64,000 nt of DNA. Origin: Bursaphelenchus xylophilus (lineage: Eukaryota > Nematoda > Chromadorea > Rhabditida > Aphelenchoididae). Location of the stretch: contig CAJFCV020000003.1 in assembly GCA_904066235.2 (NCBI GenBank), forward strand, positions 7,068,001 through 7,132,000, in the 5' to 3' direction. The notes beneath the pieces were generated by a model. The model was not told the DNA's origin, did no database searches, and saw only the letters and a program-made list of their open reading frames with translations. Shown piece after piece: positions 10,709 through 22,040 of this stretch. The translations under genes and the position numbers were made by a program. Every line of letters begins with the position of its first letter. Position 1 is the first letter of the stretch.

Positions 10709-13700
10709 ATGGAGACTCTGATGTGCGCGGAATGTGGATACAACACCAAGGATATGACAGAATTCACAAATCACGCCAAAAGTCATGAGGAATCAACTGT
10801 CAGAGTAAGTTTTGCATTCAAACAGGAACTACTGTAATCAACATCGAGACCGTTGTTTACAAACCCCTTTGGTTCCCCGACTCTTCGTTAATTGTTTGGA
10901 TTAATCAGTCGTCAAAAAATGGCATCAATTGCGCAAACTAAAAAAATCGGGATTTTCTGGTTTTCAAGGTTAGGTCATAAAAAAGAAATAGTAAAAATTT
11001 GAAAGTAATCGTTTGAGTAGTGGTACTGTCTTGCTGATCCTTGTCTACTTGTCCTTTTTGCACACTTTTAATTTTATTTATACTGTAGTTTTTGATGCCA
11101 AAGTCTCCTTTACGATCGGCAGATCAATTGTTTTAAAGCCTGATGACCTTTCTTGGAGATCCCGTTTTTTACGTCCCAAGAATAAAATCGAAAGTCTCTT
11201 ACCTGCGCCACATTTCGGCGCAAAAACCGGACTGATTTCCCTTATCTGAAGAGAAAAAAAGAAGGTTTTGAATTGAACTCTCTGTTCATGATTTGGAGGA
11301 TTATGTCTGGATTTGAGCATCCCCTTGCTCTGGGTAATTGTTTAGTTAAAATTTTTGGAGCTAGAGTACCTCGTATGCAATGTTTCGAGGATATTTTGGA
11401 GATAAGATAACACTCAGGAAGGCACTTTGGTTGGGATCTAGGCAAACGCTTTGTTCGAGGGGACGTAACGTAGCATACATGTAAGATTACAGCCGGGAGA
11501 GAAGAGTACTGTTGAGGTGCCCACTCTTACAGTACACCCTGCTTTTTTAAAGTTCAGCCTTGAACCGCCTTTTACCATCTTGTAATTTACTTTTTTGTGT
11601 TCCATTACAAGTTGCTGAAAAATCGATCAGTTTTCCTTTCATTTCTGTGAAGGTCTTGACCAAACGGCGCACGTAATCTGGGAGTTTGACCAGTTAATCA
11701 GCACAGTTTAGGACTATTCGCAATTCGTGTTTCGTAGTTTCTGCTCCCTATTATTATTACTGTAACTTTTAAAGTCGGTTTTCATAACTTTCACATCTGA
11801 ACTTCGGCTAGATTCACAATTGATAAGTCGAGTTTCTTCGCCGTCAATGTCACGGCCTTCGCACCCCATCTTTTTTGGATCTTGGTTTTTCCGTACTTTC
11901 CGGCATTAACCTTCGCTTTCATCTTCCCCACTCACCGTTGAAGGTGAAGGTGTGCCGGCAAAAAATTAACCCTTGGTGGGGCAGAAACTCGGGAGTCTCG
12001 AGATTGGGGAATCGATCAGAAAACGGGAAGGAGTTGGTTGCTTAACCAATTGGGACATTTGTTGGGAGTGGGTCTTCCGAAAAGAGTAGGCATGGAGCAT
12101 TAATTGTACGCTACAAACGTCCGTCTTAATGAATACTGGGAAGTCAGCCCAACATTCAATGAATTTTTGCGAGTACAATTACGATAAATGATTATTGACG
12201 CTGGCTTGGTTGGAGTGCATGTTTCCAGCAACAATAAGAACATTAGACCAGACATTCAGCTACAAATTCTGTCTTAAAAATCAACAATTACCGTAGAGTA
12301 GACCTTTTTCCTGTCCATCTTTTGATCGTATTATCATTTTGTCTCGACGAAATCTTAATGTCTGTGCATCTCTCGACTTGCGATGGTCCTCCCAAACCCT
12401 TCGTAATTCCTACCTTGCCGTTTTTCGGCTTCTTCCTGCGCCGAGGTTTTACCACCAATCTTCTTCTTCCCAATTTTTGTGAAGGTCATTCCGTCGATGG
12501 GTTGGTGCTGATAAAAGCGACAAAAGGAAAATGAAAATCTTTTTTTGTTTCGGGAAAAGTGCGCACTCTCGCCCGGGCACCTTTCGCTTTCCTCTCGAGA
12601 TGAGTCCGTTGTTTTTTGTCGGCACTCGATCTGTTGGCCATTTCGAGGCCGTTGATGGATGTCGATTACTGGTTTGCTGGGCAGGGAATATGGTACCAAG
12701 GAGTCTCTTTATTAAGTACGCATATGTATTTCTTTTTGTGTCATACTTGGACATGAGTCTATTTCCAGCCATAAATCGCTTTGCTTATGAGCAGATATCC
12801 TGTTGGTTTAGATATCCTATTACATGGTAATCTCTTCTCGAGGCGTCGTAAATCTACGGGGTTATCGCGAGAACATGAATTGAGTAATCGTAGATGCAAC
12901 AACAAAGTTGCGCAACGAATTAGTTGTGGGTAAATAGCCGTGAGAGTTTTGGGATGACATGTCAGAGTTTACGGACATCTTTACGGTCCCCCGGTCAAGG
13001 TGGGTTTTTTCTGGCATAAGCATGGCTGCTTAAAGACCTTTATCATTTCAGTTTGATTTCTATACAGGATATTGGTTTAGTTCATCTTTGCTCTCTGACG
13101 TTTTACCTTTACTTTCAAAATAACTGTAGCCAATTATCCCCCTACCTTATCCTCTCTAGTGCCTCGATTGTTTATTTATCGATCCCTCTAATTATTGTGT
13201 TTTGGGAAGTAGTCCAAAGTAATTTAGTTTTGATTTGTTCCCGGACCCCGATTGGTCCCGTTTATTCGGCCTTCCTCCCAACTATTGGCTCATTCGGTCT
13301 CCCAGGGGGTGTTTTTGAAAAATCGAGGATACTATACGTGTTTGGGGAATAGTAATTAAGAAGTAATGCTGGATGGATGAAGGTGGGGCTATTTACACAT
13401 TCACAGACCTGATTTGGCTTCCGCTTGATCCCGAATTCCCGGTCTGAACTTTCGATTTGTCCCGATTTCCTTAATCCCCAAGTATAAGGTCGAGTATTTA
13501 CTCGGGATTTAAGTGTAGATCAAGTTGTCATGGGAATATGAGGAAGTCCGGCTTAAGATCGAGATTAATCAAGTAGCCGTGGATGGAGTTTGGAGGGGAT
13601 GGGCTTTAATTTGCATAATTTTGTGAATCTGCCTATTAACGACATATATATTTTATGACTGTTAAATTTTTGGTACCAAAATACGTATTTGTGACTTCAA

Positions 13701-16700
13701 TGTAGGTTGAAACCGTCCATTGCATTCTTGATTACTGTATACTTCCTTTCTGATTACAGGAACCCCTTTTGGAAACTAGTTTTAGTGATTTCGATCAGAA
13801 CAATTAATGTTTTTTTATTTTGAGACACTATGCCATTATGCCACTCGGTCCTCTCCAATTTGATCCTACCTGTCTAATTTGACTTCCTATCAACATATTG
13901 GGCAAACACTCATCTCTTTTTGGCCATCGATTTCTTCCGACAGGTCAAAAGCGGTCATCCAAGACTTTCTTTTTCCTTTCTTCTCAATATTGCCATAACT
14001 GGAACTTGATCCGGTTACCCGATCCAGTGGACTCTCCCTCCTCTTTCTTCGACTTTGTTTGGCCAAGCTTGTTGGTCCATTGTCTTTTCCGCTTACCGTC
14101 GGCATTTGTTTTTACGGGTTCCGTAAATTGGAGTCGGGGGATTAATACAGGAAAGGAAGGAAGAGGTTGAACTTGTACTTGCTGATTAACTGACTCAAAT
14201 TGAAGTCGTTCCTGTACTACTTCATTTATTAATGTAACAATTTTATCATCCTTTCGACACTCTAGGGTCGTTTAGGTTACGGTAATCTTACGCGTACAAT
14301 TTTTTATCTCTTTGTGTTTTACTTTATATCCCACATACCAATCATCGAATTCAAGTATGCTTTTGTAAATTCCGTTTTTTTTGACTCTGAAGGCGTCATA
14401 CGAAAAGGTGATGCTTTTGCTACTGAAAATTAGAGGGCGTGGCCCGAACGAGGTGGATCGAAAATAAGGTAAAATACGTCGGGGGGACAGAATGTTTGTC
14501 CAAGCTCCCAAAATGACGGGCCGAAGTTCTGGCTTTAAGATGCGGTCTACTTGTCCGAGTTTACCTTGAAAGGATCGGGCTTACTGTAGTGGGTCAAGTT
14601 GTAAACAAGAATATTGCAAGTCTTCGAATTTCAATGAAGGTGGCCGGTTTTATTTTGGTTCTTTTCCAGATCAAGTAGCACTTGGTGTTAGTTTTATTCC
14701 CTGTTTAAACTGTATTTCATCTATTAAGTTCTTGATCTATTAAATTTCGTTTTATTTTATGAGAATCTGGCCTTGTCTGATTGTGGTGGGCATCTTTCGG
14801 ATTAAGAGTTAATTGCCGTGCCTCCCAGTCTCATGTTTTTTGGGCCTTGGGATGAGTCTTTGTTTTTCACCTGGCTCTTACATCTCCTCCTCTCTGACAC
14901 CAATTATAATATTCGAAATTAGCTCCAGAGGGGATTTGGGCAGACGAAAACAATATTTATTGCCTTTTTCTGATGGTGATGAGAATGCGGGGGTTATGGT
15001 AGAAGATGATATTACACTTGCCGGTCAAATGGACTGGTTTTGGAGGGGTTCCCCGTTGATCGGAGATTAGAAAGACCTTACGTAATCTTCGCGCAACACT
15101 TGTAATAGTTGTATATAAGTCGTTTTACATGTATTATAAATCATCTTGGAATTGTAGATTGAACCATCGACATTGCCGTCCTCAAACTTGGCCACAATGC
15201 TGCCCATGCAATTCAATCAATTCCATTTGGCTCAAATCTCACAGATGCTCAAGTCGATCCAGACACCCCCAGTTACACAACCCAATGTGTTCTCCGTGAA
15301 CAATGGCTTCGATGTGATGAGATTGTTGGCTCAAAGAACTCCAGAACAATCTCAAGAAGTAAAGTCAGACATTATGGAGGTCCGAGATGAGGAAGTCAAG
15401 AAAGAATCCTCTCCAGAACTGCATCAGGGGATCAAAAAGTCAAAGAAACAAGTGCACAGTTGCCCCCATTGCAATTTCTCGACAGTAATGTCACAACATA
15501 TGAAGGCTCATGTGGAAGCTCATATCAAACATCAGGGATCCATGTATATGTGTGATGTTTGCAAGATGCAATTCAGTCAGAAAGCTAACATGCACAGGCA
15601 CAGAATGCGTCATTCTGGAGAGAAACCTTATGAATGTAAATATTGCCAGAAGAAATTCTTCAGAAAGGATCAGGTAAGTTTTTAAAACGTTGGAAGTTAT
15701 TAGTAGCGGATTATTAATTTATTATCTTCGTATTTTCAGATGCAAGAACATTCAATGACGCACATTAAAACCGGAGAAAACTTTGATTGCCCGGTCAATG
15801 GATGTCCCCGAAGATTCAAGCAACATCAAGAACTTAGGAATCATCTGACTGATGAACATATCATCACTGCTCAGGAACAGGCTGCTTGCAAAAGATGCGC
15901 CATGACTTTCTCAAATCACAGACGGATCTTGCTCCATTATCAGACCAAACATGATGACAATCTTACTGTAAGTTGATTTTATTTTAATGCCAATTCTTTC
16001 AATTTTACTTCAACCTTCTTTTTACTTATACTTTAATTATAGGGAGCAAACAGAGAGTTGGCTCTTCTCCAACAAGGCGATTTCTCCGATGAGGATTCCC
16101 TTTCTAGTTCTCCACCAACTCAGGCCAAACCCTTGAGCATGAATCCGGCTCTTTCTTCTCTCCTCCAATTCACCCAACTCAACCAGATCCCCACTTCAGC
16201 TGCGAATCCGTTCTTGGCCCAACCAGGTCCCTTAGCCAATAATATGAATGACATTATGAACAACTTCTCCTGGAATCCATTGAATATGGGTATCAAAAGA
16301 GAACTTAATGTGAATGTAAATCAACTGACATTGAATGGGTCGACCACAACTCAGTCCAGTCCAAAGATGTTGCCAAAGAGTAAGAGCCCCTTGATTAAAA
16401 TGGAGGGTGAGGGAAATGAAGTGGGCAACAACACGAACATGCTCAGCAAACTTATTGAGGAGGTATCTTAAATTTTATATTTATTTCGTTGTCCAAAAAC
16501 ATGTATAATGAACTAATTGTAGATGAAACAGACCCAGCCTCAATTATGGTCCCAGACCCGCTCCGACGATCATTCTTCCACTCATTCCCCCACTTCTGGC
16601 TCACGAGCTTCTTCTTCACCTCAACCAAATGACGCCGAAGATTACAAACACAGAATTGAGGCTGAAGCCAACATTTCTGCGGGAGTACGACAAGAATGTG

Positions 16701-16858
16701 AGCACTGTGGGATCACATTCAACGATGATGTCATGTATATTCTGCACAAGAAATTACATTCCGAAGAGAATCCATGGAAATGTGGACTCTGCGAGAAGCA
16801 ATGCTCGGACAAGATCTCATTCGCCACCCACATTGTACATGATGGGCACCGTGTATAG
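10709..16858 (+). CDS. Hunchback/Ikaros-like C2H2 zinc-finger transcription factor
   Basis: Five exons (10709-10804, 15158-15673, 15740-15967, 16043-16462, 16523-16858) give 531 aa. Eight C2H2 fingers are visible: one in exon 1 (C6, C9, H22, H26), five in the middle (CPHC, CDVC, CKYC, CPVNGC, CKRC) and a C-terminal pair. That last pair (ECEHCGITFNDDVMYILH, then CGLCEKQCSDKISF) is the dimerisation-type finger pair typical of Hunchback and Ikaros proteins. Nematode relatives are hbl-1, ztf-16, ehn-3 and sdz-12; I cannot decide which is the ortholog. Between the finger groups lies an S/N/Q/P-rich linker. A TTTTCAG acceptor at 10639-10645 precedes the start by about 60 bases, so a 5' UTR exon or trans-splicing is likely. 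All five exons join in phase 0. The role as a nuclear DNA-binding regulator of development is inferred from the family. Confidence 0.9.
10805..15157. other. 4.35-kb first intron of the zinc-finger gene
   Basis: The donor AGA|GTAAGT and acceptor ATTGTAG| are clear, and no coding exon between them could be supported. The other introns of this gene are 60-75 nt. The stretch holds scattered TACTGTA-type motifs and, 45 bp before exon 2, a TATATAAG box (about 15112-15119) that could mark an internal promoter. Enhancer content is likely but unproven. Confidence 0.6.
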
Positions 16859-18003
16859 AATCCTTAGCTATAATCATACTAAATTTTTACACATTGAATA
16901 GGCCCCGCCGGAATCGATTTCCGGATCAAATTCTTTTTCGTTCCGTGTTTTATATTAACAACATTATTTTCAATGTATTTTGTTATGTTCTAATTCCTTC
17001 TCTCCCCTTATTTATAAACCCTGACATTCCCTTTTTAAATCTGTCCCAAGAATACGCCGTTCGGTCGTGATCTATATCATTTCTATATCATAACGCCACA
17101 TGTCGACCACCACTATTCGTAAATAGACTTCTGTGATACATTGGATGTAATTCATGTCCCCCCTTTCGTACAACATATAGTACTTGTTTCTGTAGCTATC
17201 CCTAAATAATTAAAAATTACCGGTATTTTTCTTCCAAAAACCAACTCACTGATAGAATACTGTAATTCCAAAGTCCTATTTTAAGGCTTCGGAATTCTGA
17301 TCATTATCAAATTCGGGATCCCCAAGTGCATGACAATCTACTTCCTATCCATTTTAGTTCGTCCCCTCAGATTGCAATTATTTTGCGCAGGTCTTAACTG
17401 TAAACCGAATGGTTTGTCATAATGCCAAAGATTACTACTTCCTATTGCGAGTCTACCATTTATTGTTTGATGTTAGTCATTGTTTTTTGTACATCTAAAG
17501 ATGTTTTATTCATTCCAGAGTTACTCTTTGTCTACTTACTTTTTTTCATTGTTAAGTGATACCCAAATTTATATATCCATAAATAATAAAGCATACAATA
17601 ATAGTTTGGTCAACTGTATTCGATGCTTCAAAAAGTACGAAAGAAAGCACATAATTCAAGCTTGTAACATTAATTTCGTCATCGCCGAAGAGTATAAATC
17701 AAGTTTATGATCGAAACTGACCTCTTGTCCCAGGACTTTTATCGCCCTGAATCTTATCGACTTCCACCACCACATTATCAGCGATCGGAAGCCGAAAGGA
17801 ATTAGAAAAGATTGTTCTCTCCTTAAAGGAAACACTTTCCCTTCACGTTATTATTGTTCCCTAAACTTAAAGCAATAGCTGATGCATTCATGTGCTGATT
17901 TATTCGATGTCTCGCGAAAATTTGAAGGGAATATTAGCCCCTAAATAATATTTGTCAAGAACCCGGTGGTTCTTGTTTTCTTATTATTGTTTTGCCCTCT
18001 CCA
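16859..18003. other. Intergenic, 3' flank of the zinc-finger gene
   Basis: AT-rich sequence containing the 3' UTR of the zinc-finger gene and the promoter of the small membrane-protein gene. I see no further exon, RNA gene or repeat. Confidence 0.5.
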
Positions 18004-18397
18004 ATGGCCTTCTACACGATCGCGTTGTGTAGATTTGAGAAGTTTATAGAATGGTTTCGAGTGTGGATTGAGATCTGGCATATCTGGGTGGTCACCATCG
18101 GTGCTTTAGTGATCATGTTGTTGGTCTGCATTGTGGCTCTTTTTACCGATTCGTAAGTTTTAATTCGTTGAGTAAACCATTTGAGATGCCTTTAGACAGC
18201 ATGACGACCGTTTCGATAAACGTGTGGGGCGCTTCTTTACCGCAGTATCCAACAGCAGCATCTCATACGCAATATTCGCATTCTTAGCGCTCGTTTTCCT
18301 ATTCCCTTTTGCAATCGTTATCCTTTCTCTCAAAGTTCTTGGGCCTTATGAACGGAAAACCACTGTGAGGGAAGCCAGGATATTCTCCTTGTTCTGA
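18004..18397 (+). CDS. Small two-TM membrane protein, unknown function
   Basis: Two exons (18004-18152 and 18196-18397) joined across a 43-nt GTAAGT...TTTAG intron encode 116 aa. The protein starts MAFYTIALCRFEKF, has a hydrophobic segment at about residues 27-46 (VVTIGALVIMLLVCIVALF) and a second at about 73-93. A hydrophilic, charged loop (QHDDRFDKRVGR) lies between and a basic tail ends REARIFSLF. There is no signal-peptide-like cleavage site; the first helix may be a signal anchor. The stop at 18397 lies 119 bp from the convergent stop of the next gene. No family is recognised. The frame is supported by in-phase splicing and the two-helix pattern. Confidence 0.6.
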
Positions 18398-18515
18398 CCG
18401 TTGTACATAATCTGGGTCATAGTATTGTCTCAAAGTATTATTTAATTAATGGGTTCGTTAACTCTAAATTATTACAAGTTATCCATTTATGTTGAGATCA
18501 ATTAATAAAAAAAAT

Positions 18516-19496
18516 CTAGACCCGTTTCCCAACCATTTCCAAGGGAATTCGAATAACGATATCCTTTTCTGGGATTAAACCCACCTTCTCAAAACAAATA
18601 AAACCGTTTTTCACACTAAAATTAAGTTCATGTTCCACACAAGACCCCACGATCTTCAACATTTCATCGACATCTAGTCGGGGCTGACGATCATCTTGAC
18701 GTGATTCTGAATCATCTCCATATTCAACGCATGAATGAGCCGATGACAACTAAAATAATATAATCTATAGACTTGAAATCAACCTACATCATCATAATCT
18801 GGTGGGTGGTCAGGTTGATCATCGGAATCCACTACCCATCGAGTTCTGGAACCAGCAAACACATATTCACGACCAAGAGCGAGCAGAACATCACGATCAA
18901 TCTGAAAAAAATAATTTGGGCATAGAATATGTACCTCAACAATAATATATCCTCATTTAACGATTTTCTGCTGAACTCACTTCATCTAACGACGCTCCCG
19001 AGATCAGTTTCTTCCGGGCCTTCACCTTCATCCTCTTGTACAAGTCTCGAATCCTCTTTTCGTTCTTCTTATTGTATTCCCATCCAAATTTCTGACAAAC
19101 TTCTTTTGCAATACTGATCCAGAAGTTGGTTTTCAAAGTTTCTCGGACCACAAGTCTTACGCCAAGAACATCAACAAGCTCACGTCTTTCTGCCGCGAGA
19201 TATCTAGCAAACGGAGCAATGGCTCCGCTGACGGCCAACTTTAAGTCCCTTGAAAATAGAATTCGCTGAAAACAGTACCCAAAATAATATAGTTGACCTA
19301 CAGAATGATGCGAATTGTGGGCTAATCCAGAAGGCGTCAACGATCCTTCCCGACCAATAAAAGCGTTCTTCACCTCATCTTCTTCATCATCGGCCTCGGA
19401 ATGATGATCGTCTTCACGGGTTGGCGATCCCTGGTCAATCAGATGATCTAAAGGCGCAGAAACCGAATTTTTCGATGAATGGATTCCTTGATCCAT
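18516..19496 (-). CDS. Myb/SANT-like (zeste-type) DNA-binding protein
   Basis: Four exons (19302-19496, 18981-19265, 18788-18901, 18516-18749) give 275 aa, all phase 0; the first intron is only 36 nt. The start is the ATG at 19496 (MDQGIHSSKN). After an acidic N-terminus (residues about 28-40) comes a helical domain with IAPFARYL, VVRETLKTNFWISIA and RIRDLYKRMKVKARKK. It aligns position by position with the two plus-strand genes just downstream and resembles the Myb/SANT-like domain of regulatory protein zeste. The last ~50 residues form a second conserved module ending IVIRIPLEMVGKRV, shared with the gene ending at 22040. A nuclear DNA-binding role is inferred from the fold-like pattern only. 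Confidence 0.75.
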
Positions 19497-20053
19497 TGCC
19501 AACGTATGTTATTTAGATTACGCACACTTTGTGAACTTTGAAACGACAAAAACTGTCAAAAAGTCAACCGGAAAGTGAAAGGAATAGTTGACACATACTG
19601 TACAATTTTGTTTTGAGTCATGTGTGGCCCTCAGAATATGTTTGTGCAAATTTGCGCGGTTGCAGAGCGCTCGAGCCTAACATTTTTTTATTTCGTCCTT
19701 TAGTTTTTATTGTATACTCCTGATTTGATCCGAATGGGAAAGGACTGAATTTGCGAGACGGCAAATGGCCCAGCGCTTCCTCGCCGTTGAAAATAAATTG
19801 CGCTGATCTCCACTGCCCGCATTTCTTTGTGTTCCGCACTTTCAGTTATTATTTGTTTCGATGTTTTGAGATCTTTTAGTTTTATCTGGGAATAGCCTAT
19901 TCGTGTTGTTCACCCACTCTTTTTTGTTATTTTTTCAGGGGTTTTTTCAAAGCCTTTCTAGGTCTTTGCTTCTATTTTGCGTTTACTTTCTTGACCCTCC
20001 AATCTGACATATTTTTTGTATTCCTTGCTTATTTTTTATTTGGTTTCTTCCAG
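19497..20053. other. Divergent promoter region between Myb/SANT-like paralogs
   Basis: 557 bp between oppositely oriented paralogs. The plus-strand start at 20054 lies immediately after a TTTCTTCCAG acceptor, so a leader exon or spliced-leader site is probable at 20053. No TATA box is evident. Confidence 0.5.
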
Positions 20054-20583
20054 ATGAATCAACCTTTAACCAATGAAGAAGAGATTATTACTCTCTGTGG
20101 GTTAATTTATCCATACGAAGATTATCTGAAGTCAGACATCCACAAGAAAGTGAAAGTTAAGGGTCAAGTCACAACTGTGACATCAGCGAAGAAGTCGAGC
20201 ATCTGGGAACGGGTCTATGATCTTCTTTTGGCAGCGCATCCTCGAATTGCTAACCTGACGATCACTCAAGTTCAAAATCAATGGAGAAAGTACCGAGCAA
20301 AGGTCCCATGTTATATTCAGAAGTTTCATCAGGGAAAAGAGATGTCACAGGTAAGCATTGTGTTGGACATTGGCTCATAAAGAAATACTTTCAGCTTGAA
20401 TCATCAGTGCTTGATGCAACTGGATTCAATTTTGAGATTGATAGTAGCTACGTCGCCCCTGAAAAGAAGAAACGGAAATATGTGAGCAAGAGTCCGGGAA
20501 ACAAATCAAAGACTGCTGGCGATGGTGGAAATGAAGACAAAGAAATTAACGATTCTGTAAGTTTTGATGTTTTCTTGGCCTAA
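20054..20583 (+). CDS. Myb/SANT-like (zeste-type) protein, first plus-strand copy
   Basis: Exon 20054-20350 (99 codons) and exon 20395-20556 or 20583. The first exon carries the Myb/SANT-like domain: LTNEEEIITLCGLIYPYEDYL, then SSIWERVYDLL and ITQVQNQWRKYRAK. The second exon encodes a lysine-rich, NLS-like linker (EKKKRKYVSKSPGNK). Two endings are possible. Reading through gives a stop at 20583; alternatively a good donor TCT|GTAAGT at 20557 splices in phase 0 to the acceptor at 21022, fusing this copy to the next one into a two-domain protein. As a stand-alone gene it would lack the C-terminal module of its paralogs, which slightly favours fusion. There is no AATAAA between the copies. Confidence 0.65.
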
Positions 20584-20622
20584 ATGGCCTTCTGAACAAT
20601 GAAAGCTTGAGACCTTGATTTT

Positions 20623-20650
20623 CCTATATTCAAATTTTTTGAATATAGGC
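20623..20650. repeat. Short hairpin between the Myb/SANT copies
   Basis: CCTATATTCAAA is followed after three T by its exact complement TTTGAATATAGG. The outer flanks GATTTTCC and GGCAAATC extend the stem with one mismatch to about 20 bp. It lies in the putative intron or intergenic gap at 20557-21022. Confidence 0.8.
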
Positions 20651-21022
20651 AAATCAGCTCCCCACGGCGCTGCGAAGACTCCCTTAGATCGATCTTCTCC
20701 TTCCGCTCTTCCCCGACCTTACTCTCGCTCTTTTCTAAGGCTTTTTCTCTTTTTCCGGAATCTTTTTCGGACTTTAAAGAGCGTTGTGCCTGAGGCGGTT
20801 TGCGGCTACTTAAAATGGCTTGGCATTGGAGCGTGTTTTTACGAAAGGCCTTTGTCACATATGCCCCAGCTATCGTGACGAATGCCTTTCAGGGCTTGGC
20901 GAGATTGAGTTTCGTCGGTTTTTGGGTGTTTGAAGCGTTTAAAGGCTTGTTCGTAAACCGTTAAAATAAGGATTTTGATAGGTTGTTACGTCGTATTTGA
21001 CGTTAAATCACACTATTTTTAG

Positions 21023-22040
21023 ATGAAACAACAATCTCACTTCACGGACGATGAGATTGTTGCCTTCGGAGATGTCATCGGACCTTATGAAACCTATTTG
21101 ACCACAATTCTTGGGGAAAAAGCCAGGATCAAGGGAAAAAATTTTGTTGTGCGCGCAGAAAAGAAAAAAGAAATATGGGGGAAAGTGTTCAACGACTTGT
21201 GTCAGATCCATCCAAGACTCAGCGAACTCGGATTATGCAAAATTCAGAATCATTGGAGGAATTGGCGAAGGAAGACATCAACCTTGGCCAGGAAATACAA
21301 TACGGGACAAGGACTGAGTAGAGTAAGATTTGGTGAAATTTGGTTCGAAAATATCTGCAAATCCGATAACCGGATTCAATATTGCAGGTAGAATTAGCCG
21401 TTTTCAACGCAATGAAGGAGAATATTGTAAGCAGTAACGAAGGGAAACCCCGGAAGCAATCAGCCCGGTTTCATTCCATCAAACAAGAGCCCATGGATGA
21501 GGAAATGGCTCCTTTTGATCTCTATAACGAAATTTCATCTGACAATAGATCTCTTGATTTTCTCTCTGTACGTTTTTTATGCAGTGTTAAAGCTAACAGG
21601 AGGAGTTTAGGATAAATTTTAATTGCTTTCAGGATCTTTCGAGACCTCAAAGAGTTGTCAGACCCGGCTACAGTCTGATATTCAATCGAAATGGAATCCA
21701 AAATATGCCAATCCCTTCTCATGAAGATCAACAAGACCTTATTTTTACTCCAATAAATAACATGACTCAAGAATTAACTCCTGCCAATACTCCCACTACA
21801 TCCACCAGTGTAACGAGTCATAATGTTCAGAATGTGAGTTTCCCATTTCCAGTTCCAAACTATTTCCAGGAGAGCAAATTAAACTTGTCAGAAGTTCTCC
21901 AAATCGTCGATTACTGTACTAAAAACAATAAAAAGTTTGAGATCCTCGATGGAGCCCTGGTATTCAGAGATCGGCGTCCAGATGAGGGAGAAGAAGTCCG
22001 GATTCCATTGGAAGCTCTGGGGAAACGCATTCCTCTATAA
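21023..22040 (+). CDS. Myb/SANT-like (zeste-type) protein with C-terminal module
   Basis: Four exons (21023-21322, 21388-21567, 21633-21833, 21870-22040), all phase 0, encode 283 aa if the gene starts at the ATG that directly follows CACTATTTTTAG. The N-terminal domain (HFTDDEIVAFGDVIGPYETYL, KKEIWGKVFNDL, KIQNHWRNWRRK) matches the upstream copy and the minus-strand gene. A Ser/Thr/Pro-rich middle follows. The last exon encodes the shared module (LSEVLQIVDYC through EEVRIPLEALGKRIPL). The final intron is 36 nt and in frame, so intron retention would add 12 residues. It may be the second half of a fused gene beginning at 20054. Likely a nuclear DNA-binding factor; the target is unknown. Confidence 0.75.

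Noticed and set aside
12355..12772. Overlapping minus-strand frames of 107-114 codons inside the zinc-finger intron
   Set aside because: Several frames are open at once in both strands, there is no splice support and no recognisable domain; this fits chance in higher-GC sequence.
20580..20858. Minus-strand 92-codon K/E-rich frame between the Myb/SANT copies
   Set aside because: It has no acceptor or donor context and runs antisense through a putative intron containing a hairpin; the charge bias follows from GA-rich sequence.
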